A DNA stretch of 27,149 bases from a virus, in IMG/VR virus record IMGVR_UViG_3300044625_002259, positions 1-27,149 of that record. One strand, 5' to 3'. Under the pieces are notes generated by a model. The model was given only the letters and a program-made list of their open reading frames with translations. It did no database searches and was not told where the DNA came from. Below are positions 6,284 through 12,842 of this stretch, one piece after another (position 1 is the first letter of the stretch; the number at the start of each line of letters is the position of its first letter). The position numbers and the translations under genes were made by a program.

Positions 6284-6511
6284 TTAATCATTTTCAAGTT
6301 TTAATTTAATTTCTTTAACTTCCTGTTCTAAATTGGAAAGGCGATCGCTTAAATCTCCCCATGCATCGGCAGGCATGATTAAGCAAAGCTCATTAACCAA
6401 TTTAGTAAAATCAATTTCTTTGTCACCGTTTGATCTTCTACGCTCTAACTCTTTTATGAGTGATGCGTAAATATCTGGATAGAAACGAATGCTGCGCGGT
6501 ATACCTTCCAT
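6284..6511 (-). CDS. Ribbon-helix-helix-like repressor, 75 aa
   Basis: The N-terminal part (IPRSIRFYPDIYASLIKELE, then RRRSNGDKEIDFTKLVNELC) fits a ribbon-helix-helix DNA-binding fold: a strand at about residues 4-10, a helix at about 12-24, a second helix at about 33-44. Residues 50-75 are a short coiled coil (LSDRLSNLEQEVKEIKLKLE), likely for oligomerisation. It is transcribed divergently from the HTH-like gene at 6591, and a perfect palindrome lies between them. This is the arrangement of a self-regulating switch repressor. The fold is inferred from pattern; the role comes from context. Confidence 0.7.
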   Translation of the reverse strand: MEGIPRSIRFYPDIYASLIKELERRRSNGDKEIDFTKLVNELCLIMPADAWGDLSDRLSNLEQEVKEIKLKLEND

Positions 6512-6545
6512 ATTTTGCCAATATAAATTTATTTTACTTTAGCAC

Positions 6546-6575
6546 TTGACAAGCTAATACTACGAGCTGTAGTAT
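6546..6575 (+). promoter_or_regulatory. Promoter with embedded palindromic operator
   Basis: TTGACA (6546-6551) is followed after 18 bases by TAGTAT (6570-6575). The palindrome ATACTAC-GAGCT-GTAGTAT (6557-6575) covers the spacer and -10, so a bound dimer would block polymerase. The likely binder is the ribbon-helix-helix protein encoded next door on the minus strand. Confidence 0.7.
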
Positions 6576-6590
6576 CCTATTTCATAAGCC

Positions 6591-6857
6591 ATGACGCACA
6601 CGATCGCTCACGCTATGACGCACACTGAAAGCCATATAGAGCTTAGCGTTAAGCAGATTATTGAAGCATACGGATTTGCAAGATCAACTTTTGAGGATTG
6701 GCGCGATGCTGTTTATTCAGGAGTTGGCGATCCGCCTTATTCACAAGATGAATTGAAAATCATTCTTGAGTATGCTGAAAAGAGGTCTGCTAAAGCGTTT
6801 GGAGCTTCTAAAAACAAAAACACTCGTAAAATATCAAGGATCTTAAGATCGTTATGA
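6591..6857 (+). CDS. Small helix-turn-helix-like protein, 88 aa
   Basis: Residues 18-45 (ELSVKQIIEAYGFARSTFED and WRDAVYSG) fit a helix-turn-helix of the kind found in small phage DNA-binding and excisionase-like proteins. The C terminus is basic (SKNKNTRKISRILRSL). There are two possible starts, 6591 and 6615, both within a repeated ATGACGCACAC. Neither has a Shine-Dalgarno sequence, and the first lies about 16 bases after the -10, so the mRNA may be nearly leaderless. It heads the long plus-strand operon and overlaps the next gene (ATGA). Confidence 0.65.
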   Translation: MTHTIAHAMTHTESHIELSVKQIIEAYGFARSTFEDWRDAVYSGVGDPPYSQDELKIILEYAEKRSAKAFGASKNKNTRKISRILRSL

Positions 6858-7324
6858 CAACCCAATACAAGACTAAAGAACAAGTAAAAGCAGAACAAGC
6901 ATCTCAAGATAAGCCATCTCAAGATGCAAATAATACCTCTATTCCCGTTATTGAGGGGTTAGAAGGTAGTCTTGAGATGATTTACACTCATCAGCGCAAC
7001 AAAGCCCGTTCAGTTGTGCAAAGAATTAAATTTGAAGCATGGCGAGATGAGTTTGACAGTGCATTAGAGGAGCCAAAGATCGATCCTGATTTTTTTACCA
7101 ATTTGTCAAAAAATTACAGTCCGATCGCTCCGAATCATATGCCTATGCTATTGTCCATTCCGTCTTCCCTTGCTGAGTCTAAACCCGATCAAGAAATCGA
7201 AACACTTACAGCCCGCTTTGATGAGTTGGTGGCATTAGAAAAAAGTTCTGAAGCAACTAACGAGCAGTTATCAGAATTGGATGAGGTAGAAGCAAAGCTC
7301 AAGGCTTTAGGAATTATTAAGTGA
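6854..7324 (+). CDS. Hypothetical soluble protein, 156 aa
   Basis: The function is not recognised. The N-terminal 40 residues are polar and probably disordered (YKTKEQVKAEQASQDKPSQD). A compact middle follows (EMIYTHQRNKARSVVQRIKF, then EAWRDEFDSAL). The C-terminal 45 residues are an acidic helical pair (ETLTARFDELVALEK, LSELDEVEAKLKALG). It overlaps the HTH-like gene (ATGA) and the next membrane peptide (GTGA). It is a likely cytoplasmic partner of the membrane/ATPase module downstream. Confidence 0.7.
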   Translation: MTTQYKTKEQVKAEQASQDKPSQDANNTSIPVIEGLEGSLEMIYTHQRNKARSVVQRIKFEAWRDEFDSALEEPKIDPDFFTNLSKNYSPIAPNHMPMLLSIPSSLAESKPDQEIETLTARFDELVALEKSSEATNEQLSELDEVEAKLKALGIIK

Positions 7325-7509
7325 AAACCTCTCGCGACCTATCCACGCTTTCATCGGTCGAGCTGATCGAAAGACTACGCGCAAAGGATCAGATAATTGC
7401 CTTGCTCGTTTTGTCGATAATCTCTACTTTGATTACTGGCGTATCAGTTGGATTTGCGATTGGGTTTTCTTCAGGCTATACAGCATCACAAATACAGAGG
7501 GCAAAATGA
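7321..7509 (+). CDS. Single-pass membrane protein, 62 aa
   Basis: It starts with GTG in a GTGA overlap with the previous stop. A polar, charged N-terminal 25 residues (SSVELIERLRAKDQ) is followed by one clear membrane helix (IIALLVLSIISTLITGVSVG) and a short glycine/serine-rich end (FAIGFSSGYTASQIQRAK). It is the first of several tiny membrane proteins in this operon. The length and shape are those of a filamentous-phage coat protein or a small membrane anchor, but no homology is recognised. Confidence 0.7.
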   Translation: MKTSRDLSTLSSVELIERLRAKDQIIALLVLSIISTLITGVSVGFAIGFSSGYTASQIQRAK

Positions 7510-7616
7510 CTAACTTCTTTGTAAATTTCTTTAGTTGGATTTTAGGTATTCCCCCTGATTGGGATACAGACTGGGAAGCAAGGCAAGATCGCGATGTTAA
7601 TGATTGGGATGATTAA
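7506..7616 (+). CDS. Micro-protein, 36 aa, hydrophobic start and acidic Trp-rich tail
   Basis: Its ATG overlaps the previous TGA (ATGA), and its TAA lies within the start region of the next gene. It begins MTNFFVNFFSWILGIPPDW and ends in an acidic, tryptophan-containing tail (DTDWEARQDRDVNDWDD). The hydrophobic first half could insert in the membrane. The overlap at both ends is the main support. The function is unknown. Confidence 0.6.
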   Translation: MTNFFVNFFSWILGIPPDWDTDWEARQDRDVNDWDD

Positions 7617-7785
7617 ACAGATTATTTCAATCGTTTTGACCGTAGCGAGTTCAGGATATATCGGCTTTGCTGCTTACATCCTGAACTCGCTACCAGAGCA
7701 AATAACAGAATCAAAAGCAGCTTTCAAAAAGAATCAATTATTGCGAGAGATCCGCGATGCCTACAACCAGACAGCACAACCTTAA
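7609..7785 (+). CDS. Single-pass membrane protein, 58 aa
   Basis: The ATG at 7609 overlaps the region of the preceding stop (ATGATTAA), which favours it over the upstream in-frame ATGs at 7594 and 7600. One membrane helix (IISIVLTVASSGYIGFAAYI, residues about 5-24) is followed by a charged helix (EQITESKAAFKKNQLLREIR). The C terminus overlaps the next gene by 29 bases in another frame. The function is unknown; it is part of the membrane series leading to the ATPase. Confidence 0.65.
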   Translation: MIKQIISIVLTVASSGYIGFAAYILNSLPEQITESKAAFKKNQLLREIRDAYNQTAQP

Positions 7786-8062
7786 CCATGTACGAGCGAT
7801 CAGCACTTCCTTTTTAGTTGCCATGAGTTCTTGTGTTTTGTCTGGTGTTTGGCTTGCTGGTAGTTGGGTTTACTCTACCTATCTACAGCCTAAAGTTGCA
7901 GTAGTAGAAGTCTCGGAATCTCGCAAAGAATTAGAAAACAGACATCGCAAATTACTGGATAAATCTGGATTTAAAAGCGATGTCAATCTTAGATCTGTTA
8001 CTGATGAAAATTTAAAAGCTGCTAACCGCAAACTGGAAAAGGCACTGAGAGCAGGGCAATGA
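7757..8062 (+). CDS. Membrane-anchored coiled-coil protein, 101 aa
   Basis: The N-terminal 15 residues are polar and basic. A membrane helix (STSFLVAMSSCVLSGVWLAG, about 17-36) follows, then a helical charged region (ESRKELENRHRKLLDKSG and ENLKAANRKLEKALRAGQ) that is probably cytoplasmic. GAGAGA lies shortly before the ATG. The gene overlaps the previous one by 29 bases and the ATPase by four (ATGA). Its position directly before the ATPase suggests it is a membrane partner or assembly factor, which is inference. Confidence 0.65.
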   Translation: MPTTRQHNLNHVRAISTSFLVAMSSCVLSGVWLAGSWVYSTYLQPKVAVVEVSESRKELENRHRKLLDKSGFKSDVNLRSVTDENLKAANRKLEKALRAGQ

Positions 8063-9318
8063 ACTTAACAAAAGATTTCCATGTATCACAAGTAGCGCTA
8101 GTACTTATTACACAGCGCTACTCTCACTATGGGAGTCTTTCAAGTTCCTTTATCGCTTTTCTCCTATTCCTGTCTATCCCATTTCAATCAAATGATTTTG
8201 CTAAAGGATTCATCTTTATTTCTCAATTAGCAGCTACAGCCAATTGTTTTAAGCTCTCTAGGCTTAATCAATCCTTGTCTAGTGAAAACCATCTAAGTGT
8301 CATTGATAGAGCTAATGAGGGCTTATCCAATCATTTAGCAGTATCTTACGCGTCGCCAAAACGTGATGTAGTTGTGATGGAATCAGCTAAGCCTTTAGCA
8401 CCATTAGTTAAGGACGATATTAAAAAAGCTCTTTCCAAGCCTCATATTATGCTTTTAGGGGAAACAGGATCGGGTAAATCCACTTTAGTTAAATATTTGG
8501 TTTCCCAATCATCCGCCCCTGCGATCGTATTGGATGTTCATGCTGCCCCTGATGATTGGCAAGGCATGACAGTAATTGGTGCAGGGCGCAACTATAAAGC
8601 TGTTGGTGATGAGGTTAATCGATTAGTCCAATTGATGAACGATCGGTACGAATTACGAGGTAAAGGTAAAACAACTTTTGAGCCATTACTCGTAATTCTT
8701 GATGAATTTCCCGCTTGTGTTGCCAATCTTGGTAAAAAGTTTACTGAATCAATAATGCTATTGGTTCGTGAAGCTAGAAAAGTAGGTATTAAATTAATTA
8801 TTCTTGCCCAAGGGTCTGAAGTAAAAACATTGGGAATTGAAGGGCAAGGAGCGATCAGAGAATGCTTTGCTATGGTTACACTTGGTAAATTTGCAATCAA
8901 TGCAGCTAAATCGCTTAAAGATGAGCAAATTATTGAGTTTATCAACAATGCTCAGTATCCTGCAATGTTGGACGATCTGCCTTGTGATTTGCCCAGTATT
9001 GGCAACTTAAAGCTTAATTTGTTGCCAATGCCAAGCGATTATAATCCTACGCAATTATCATTACAACCTGAATCGATTACTGATAACTCTGACTTTGATT
9101 TCCTGCAAGATAGAGAGCCAATATTTTTAAAAATTGTTGACTTTCTAGATGGTAGGGATTGGGAGCGCGATAATTATATTCGTGAGTCAATTACCGACCT
9201 GAAAAGGAATAAAACACCGATCGCTGAAGTCCAAGGCTATCTGCAATATTTGGAGGTGCAGGGCTATGTGGAAACTCGTAACGCTGGAAGAAACGGATTA
9301 GAAGCAAGGAAAATATGA
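8059..9318 (+). CDS. Membrane-anchored FtsK/HerA-type P-loop ATPase, 419 aa
   Basis: Residues about 31-61 hold two hydrophobic stretches (FIAFLLFLSIPF and FIFISQLAATA), an N-terminal membrane hairpin. The Walker A motif is GETGSGKST (134-142) and the Walker B is LLVILDEFP (210-218). A later conserved segment, KLIILAQGSEVKTLG (245-259), matches the arginine-finger-side region of coupling-protein and FtsK/HerA ATPases. The last 70 residues (FLKIVDFLDG... and YLQYLEVQGYVETR) look like a winged helix. Such enzymes pump DNA through membranes (FtsK, TraD) or package genomes (FtsK/HerA packaging ATPases). Here it is surrounded by tiny membrane proteins in one operon. No relaxase is visible, so conjugation is not shown. 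Confidence 0.85.
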   Translation: MNLTKDFHVSQVALVLITQRYSHYGSLSSSFIAFLLFLSIPFQSNDFAKGFIFISQLAATANCFKLSRLNQSLSSENHLSVIDRANEGLSNHLAVSYASPKRDVVVMESAKPLAPLVKDDIKKALSKPHIMLLGETGSGKSTLVKYLVSQSSAPAIVLDVHAAPDDWQGMTVIGAGRNYKAVGDEVNRLVQLMNDRYELRGKGKTTFEPLLVILDEFPACVANLGKKFTESIMLLVREARKVGIKLIILAQGSEVKTLGIEGQGAIRECFAMVTLGKFAINAAKSLKDEQIIEFINNAQYPAMLDDLPCDLPSIGNLKLNLLPMPSDYNPTQLSLQPESITDNSDFDFLQDREPIFLKIVDFLDGRDWERDNYIRESITDLKRNKTPIAEVQGYLQYLEVQGYVETRNAGRNGLEARKI

Positions 9319-9503
9319 CATTAAATCAAAATATTCCATCAAAACTAAAAGAAGAACTTACTGAGCTTTTGATGCAAGTTTGCAACCCTCACAAAGTGGT
9401 TATTTCACCCAAGTTTGATGACAACTACAAGTATTATTTATTACCCGATGGCACGTACAGACAAGATAAACGGACTTTTGGAAACAATGGAAAACTCAAC
9501 TAA
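9315..9503 (+). CDS. Hypothetical protein, 62 aa
   Basis: It overlaps the ATPase stop (ATGA). The N terminus is helical and amphipathic (SKLKEELTELLMQVCN); the rest is tyrosine-rich and polar (PKFDDNYKYYLLPDGTYRQD). No family is recognised. Its 3' end overlaps the start of the next membrane protein by 17 bases. It is probably a cytoplasmic accessory of the ATPase module. Confidence 0.6.
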   Translation: MTLNQNIPSKLKEELTELLMQVCNPHKVVISPKFDDNYKYYLLPDGTYRQDKRTFGNNGKLN

Positions 9504-9678
9504 TTTACTTCTAATTCCAATCTCTCTAGTCGTTATCGCTTTTGTTTGCCGATGGCATACGGCGTTTGTGGAATCGCAGATTGAGGGTCGCGATCGCAGA
9601 TTGAGAGAGGTTGAGATCGCGTGGTTGCGTCGCTGTTATGCGGTAAGCATGGTCGAGCGATTGGACAGGACTTGGTAA
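9487..9678 (+). CDS. Single-pass membrane protein, 63 aa
   Basis: The ATG at 9487 has GGA (9480-9482) upstream and begins MENSTNLLLIPISLVVIAFV, giving one membrane helix at about residues 6-21. This start is preferred to upstream ATGs because they would place polar residues ahead of the helix and lack a binding site. The C-terminal part is strongly basic and helical (EGRDRRLREVEIAWLRRCYA). The segment SQIEGRD recurs as VQIEGRD in the 249-aa neighbour. The function is unknown. Confidence 0.6.
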   Translation: MENSTNLLLIPISLVVIAFVCRWHTAFVESQIEGRDRRLREVEIAWLRRCYAVSMVERLDRTW

Positions 9679-9700
9679 AAACAAACTATGGATGAATTTT

Positions 9701-10450
9701 ATGAGTAAATATTACCAACTCAGTACGGATTACGATCAAGCTGACAAGCTTTTGAGTAAAGGGCTGTCATTACCAGCATGGATGGTTTTTAACCAAAATC
9801 CTTTAGTATTTAATACCGATCACAAGCAATTAAGAGTGTTTTCTTCTTCTGATGAAAAACTATTTATTGACGGGTTGAAGCCTCCTTCTGATTTTACTTA
9901 CGAAAAGTATCAAGTTCTATTTTTGCTGCCGATCCCCGATCCCACAATCGCGCTACAGCACAGCCTTAAATTGGCATTGAATGAGTGTGATGAGCTGAGG
10001 CAAAAAAATGAAAATCTCAAGATCATAATTGAGGAGCTGCAAAGCGATCTTGACACCGCCAAAAACGATCTGACTGTTGCTGATGCCGCGATTGAAGAAT
10101 TAAAACCTGTAACCCTTGATCCTTATATTGCTAACCAAAAATTAGAATCACAGATCAAAGAACAAGATCGCACTATCTCCAATCTCAAAGTCCAGATTGA
10201 GGGGAGAGATGCGGCCCTGAGAGGTAGCACGATTGAATATAAAAAGCTATATCAACAGATTCAAATCCTGCAAGAAAACCTCACACGCTCTAACAGCGAT
10301 CGCCTATCAGAGCTAACAAGCATTATGCGCCTAATCCAAGCCCTAGACAAAACACCGCAAGCTAATCTAGTAGGCGCTATACACCTAATTAAGCGAGTGA
10401 TTTACGATGCAATCTGTAAGCTCGATCCTAGCCAAGCTGTTGACCCTTAA
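9701..10450 (+). CDS. YQLSxDYD-domain protein with long coiled coil, 249 aa
   Basis: The ATG at 9701 has GGA eight bases upstream; an in-frame ATG at 9692 lacks a site. Residues 1-90 form the local YQLSxDYD domain (KYYQLSTDYDQADKLLSKG, ending LPIPDPTIALQHSL), shared with the 118-aa protein at 3369. Residues 90-195 are a coiled coil (NECDELRQKNENLKIIIEEL and LKVQIEGRDAALRG). A short helical end follows. The shared domain may be a recognition module, here fused to an oligomerisation arm. The 3' end overlaps that of the convergent minus-strand gene by 23 bases. Confidence 0.7.
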   Translation: MSKYYQLSTDYDQADKLLSKGLSLPAWMVFNQNPLVFNTDHKQLRVFSSSDEKLFIDGLKPPSDFTYEKYQVLFLLPIPDPTIALQHSLKLALNECDELRQKNENLKIIIEELQSDLDTAKNDLTVADAAIEELKPVTLDPYIANQKLESQIKEQDRTISNLKVQIEGRDAALRGSTIEYKKLYQQIQILQENLTRSNSDRLSELTSIMRLIQALDKTPQANLVGAIHLIKRVIYDAICKLDPSQAVDP

Positions 10451-11141
10451 TCACTTTCTCTAAATCCTTTATCTCAACCCGCAACTGAGCAATCGTACCT
10501 GTGTACTGTTCGATGATGCGGGTTTCTGTTAGCTGAATAATGCGATTGCTTTCCTCAATCCTGCGATCAATACTATTTAAGGCAATTCTCAATTCTGATG
10601 CATAAATTTCTAATATAGATGCTGTCTCTGTGGGAATGCTAGCGATCGCTTGTTCCAATGCTTGAATTGCCTCGGTGTTGTGCCTAGTGGCATTAATTAA
10701 ATCTTCGTGCGCTTTATTTACTGACTCGTTAGCCTTAGCCAATGACTGTAAGGATTGAGCGTTTGCCGATGAAGTTTGGATCGCATCAGATACCAAATGC
10801 AATAAGTCTTTTGTGATGGCTGTAGTGGTATCCATTCCCCTTGTAGCAAGTTGGGATACGGTATCGGACAGACCTTGATTAATATCAATCTCTGCTTCTA
10901 GCTCTTGCCCTTTGCGGTTTTCGGATTGCAGTATCCTACTAGTCTGCGATCCTGACCATTGTTTCCCAATCTCTTTCCAATCCACAAAGCCAGATAGCTT
11001 AGTCAAAATTACAGACAAAACAACTAGTCCAGTCCCTACAGCCCCTGTCCCTAAATTTATAGGTATTTCATTACTAGATCCGCTATTTGGCGTAGACTGC
11101 GATTGTGGCTGCGATGTAGCCACTGCGATATAAGATTTCAT
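10428..11141 (-). CDS. Membrane-anchored coiled-coil protein, 237 aa
   Basis: The ATG at 11141 is preferred. The frame extends to a TTG at 11189, but that TTG is the first part of the -35 box. After a low-complexity N terminus rich in S, Q and P there is a hydrophobic segment (GAVGTGLVVLSVILTKLSGF, about 34-53). The remaining 180 residues are a heptad-rich helix (SVNKAHEDLINATRHNTEAI, RIEESNRIIQLTETRIIEQY). This resembles a phage or host membrane-tethered coiled-coil protein, perhaps involved in lysis or envelope remodelling. No domain is recognised. Confidence 0.65.
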   Translation of the reverse strand: MKSYIAVATSQPQSQSTPNSGSSNEIPINLGTGAVGTGLVVLSVILTKLSGFVDWKEIGKQWSGSQTSRILQSENRKGQELEAEIDINQGLSDTVSQLATRGMDTTTAITKDLLHLVSDAIQTSSANAQSLQSLAKANESVNKAHEDLINATRHNTEAIQALEQAIASIPTETASILEIYASELRIALNSIDRRIEESNRIIQLTETRIIEQYTGTIAQLRVEIKDLEKVIKGQQLG

Positions 11142-11160
11142 TATTGAAACAATAGGGAAA

Positions 11161-11189
11161 GTATTAGAATGATTATGGCACTTTTTCAA
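11161..11189 (-). promoter_or_regulatory. Promoter for the minus-strand coiled-coil gene
   Basis: On the minus strand TTGAAA (11184-11189) is followed after 17 bases by TAATAC (11161-11166), the same -10 as the promoter at 2352-2387. The ATG at 11141 lies 19 bases past the -10, giving a very short leader. The opposing gene at 11200 begins close by, so the two divergent promoters overlap. Confidence 0.65.
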
Positions 11190-11199
11190 GGAATTTCAA

Positions 11200-11355
11200 A
11201 TGAACTCTACACAATGGCTAACTGTTTTGGGTGTTGTCGCTGGAGCATCCGAGCTAGCGATCTCGAAAAATATCTATCCTGAATATGCGTCATGGGCTTT
11301 TGGCTTAAGCATTATCGGGATGGGTGCGTTAGGTAAAGGAGTTGAGGAAAAATAG
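11200..11355 (+). CDS. Small two-segment membrane protein, holin-like, 51 aa
   Basis: AAGGA (11188-11192) lies seven bases before the ATG. The protein begins MNSTQWLTVLGVVAGASELA; a second hydrophobic stretch (SWAFGLSIIGMGALG, about 31-45) follows a short polar turn and it ends in GKGVEEK. Two membrane helices and a charged tail at this size suit a phage holin, and it sits beside the tail genes, a common place for lysis genes. No lysin is seen nearby, so the call is a guess from shape. It ends just before the shared terminator. Confidence 0.55.
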   Translation: MNSTQWLTVLGVVAGASELAISKNIYPEYASWAFGLSIIGMGALGKGVEEK

Positions 11356-11356
11356 C

Positions 11357-11394
11357 AACAAAAAAGCGCTCTAAATTTAGAGCGCTTTTTTGTT
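11357..11394. terminator. Perfect palindromic terminator shared by convergent genes
   Basis: A 38-bp perfect palindrome centred between 11375 and 11376 (arm core AAAAAAGCGCTCTAAA, with its complement). A-runs and T-runs flank the GC core, so it works on both strands. It ends the plus-strand gene at 11355, and it overlaps the first base of the stop of the minus-strand gene at 11394. Confidence 0.95.
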
Positions 11395-11645
11395 TAAGAA
11401 ATCTTGCTAGTATAAGTGCCGATCGCTGAATGGATCGGAAAAGTACAAATCACTGATTCCCCGATCAATACTTCTTTTGTACCTTGGTTGTAGGCTGTAC
11501 GGATATCGCCATTAGCAAGCTGTACTTTGTTTGTTCCCAAATAAGTTGCACTTACATTTCGTTGCGCGTCATCAATTGTGAGCTTTCGGTTGATAGCTAG
11601 CACTGAATCCATGAATGCTGTTGATAGTAAGTTTTCTATGCTCAT
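11394..11645 (-). CDS. Hypothetical phage structural-region protein, 83 aa
   Basis: It is the last gene of the minus-strand tail block and starts three bases after the stop of the 268-aa gene. The N terminus is helical (MSIENLLSTAFMDSVLAINR); the rest is beta-rich (ATYLGTNKVQLANGDIRTAY, KEVLIGESVICTF), like a small SH3/OB-type barrel. In phages such small beta proteins at the end of tail operons are often tail-tip or fibre accessories. No family is recognised, and the assignment comes from position. Confidence 0.65.
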   Translation of the reverse strand: MSIENLLSTAFMDSVLAINRKLTIDDAQRNVSATYLGTNKVQLANGDIRTAYNQGTKEVLIGESVICTFPIHSAIGTYTSKIS

Positions 11646-11648
11646 AGT

Positions 11649-12455
11649 TTAGCTAAAAGTAATACTGTTTATTTCGATGTTGACCCAAACTTCAAACGGG
11701 GTAGCCCCGACAGCATAGGAATCTGTAAATATTTGAGGGCTTTCGGTCAAAGTTTCGTCAAAAGTCCAGTTAACAGGCGGGGTAGATTCTTCGGGCAACC
11801 CTTCTATTTTTATATAGCCAGTAATGGTTGTTGCGATCGCAAAAGTCGAGGCAGTAAATAAAGGGCTTGCGGTAGGCAAGCCTATTGCCACCCCTCTTTG
11901 TAGCGTTATCCCTATGGAGGTATTTTCAAAAGTAATTGCATGTTTGATATAGGGAATTGCATTTCTAAAAATAACTTCCCCTGTATATGCGTAATCGATA
12001 TCATCTGAGGATATTACCTCTTCGCGTTCGGTCACTGGGATATAATCACCCTCCAAATTATAGGCGGATTGCTCAAATGTAATAAATGTTTGAGTAGAGC
12101 CTCCCGTGTAGGTAATGAGAACTTCTTGAAAAAGTCCATCAAGGAGAAATGCAGGAATTATATCTGGGATATCGGGTTCAGTAGCACCGATAAAGCTCTT
12201 TTTATCTGCTTTACCTAATCCGCCTTGCACTGGCGTATAGTCTACAACCTCTCCCTGCCCATAGTACAAATTTGGCATAAATTCGGCTGGTGCATCGTCA
12301 CCGCTAAGCATTTTAATTTTGCCATCGGCTCCAATCGTTGCAATTTGGGGCGCATTTTTAAAGAGCCGATCGCGTATGGCTCTAGATTGAGAGTCATACG
12401 TCATACTTTTTTCGAGCTGTAATCGTACTTTTTGAGCAGGGGTGAGATTGTCCAT
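11649..12455 (-). CDS. Hypothetical phage virion-type protein, 268 aa
   Basis: Residues 1-60 are mixed and polar (AQKVRLQLEKSMTYDSQS). The remainder is beta-rich, with repeated aromatic/threonine strands (VLITYTGGSTQTFITFEQSA, GVAIGLPTASPLFTAST). It ends TPFEVWVNIEINSITFS. It is coupled by one base (TAATG) to the preceding 127-aa protein. The composition and position suggest a tail-tip or fibre component exposed on the particle. No named family is recognised. Confidence 0.65.
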   Translation of the reverse strand: MDNLTPAQKVRLQLEKSMTYDSQSRAIRDRLFKNAPQIATIGADGKIKMLSGDDAPAEFMPNLYYGQGEVVDYTPVQGGLGKADKKSFIGATEPDIPDIIPAFLLDGLFQEVLITYTGGSTQTFITFEQSAYNLEGDYIPVTEREEVISSDDIDYAYTGEVIFRNAIPYIKHAITFENTSIGITLQRGVAIGLPTASPLFTASTFAIATTITGYIKIEGLPEESTPPVNWTFDETLTESPQIFTDSYAVGATPFEVWVNIEINSITFS

Positions 12456-12838
12456 TACACAGGAGCGGCATAGGTAAAAGTATTTACAGACAGAGATCCG
12501 CCACTAACTAAAGTAGTGGTATTTAAAATGCATGAAGCGCCCGATCCTGATACTCCTACATTGCCTTGGAAAATGACAACATTATCGGAATCAGTAGCAG
12601 AAAAAGCTAACGCTGTACCGCTTGCTGATGCTGTAATTGGTGTGATTGCAGCGGCTGTAGCTTGCCCTGATGAAGCAGCTCCAAAGGCAGGATCGGCTAG
12701 GGTAAAAGTAGCAAGTAAAGTAGTTAAGCCAGTATCAGAATAAATCTTTAATTTACCTGCGCCCGATCCTTGGTCTAAAGCATCTACGGTGTAGTTACAA
12801 AGCCCGTTTCTAATCGTTGTGCTGTGAGTAATTGCCAT
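12455..12838 (-). CDS. Conserved phage structural protein, 127 aa
   Basis: The start MAITHSTTIRNGLCNY at 12838, four bases after the previous stop, is chosen over a longer in-frame start that overlaps the preceding gene. The sequence follows a pattern well known from phages: MAITHST-x-R-N, then GAGKLKIYSDTGLTTLLATF, LADPAFGAASSGQATAAAI, a variable loop, SDNVVIFQGNVGV, and a final beta strand (SLSVNTFTYAAP). Members are small beta-rich particle proteins encoded near tail genes, of unknown exact role. Recognition is by memory of the family pattern. An alanine/serine-rich composition is typical. Confidence 0.75.
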   Translation of the reverse strand: MAITHSTTIRNGLCNYTVDALDQGSGAGKLKIYSDTGLTTLLATFTLADPAFGAASSGQATAAAITPITASASGTALAFSATDSDNVVIFQGNVGVSGSGASCILNTTTLVSGGSLSVNTFTYAAPV

Positions 12839-12842
12839 AATT

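Noticed and set aside
6546-11189. Filamentous phage genome inserted in the window
   Set aside because: The small membrane proteins and ATPase suggest it, but no rolling-circle replication protein or Zot-type C-terminal membrane layout is present. The ATPase carries its membrane segments at the N terminus.
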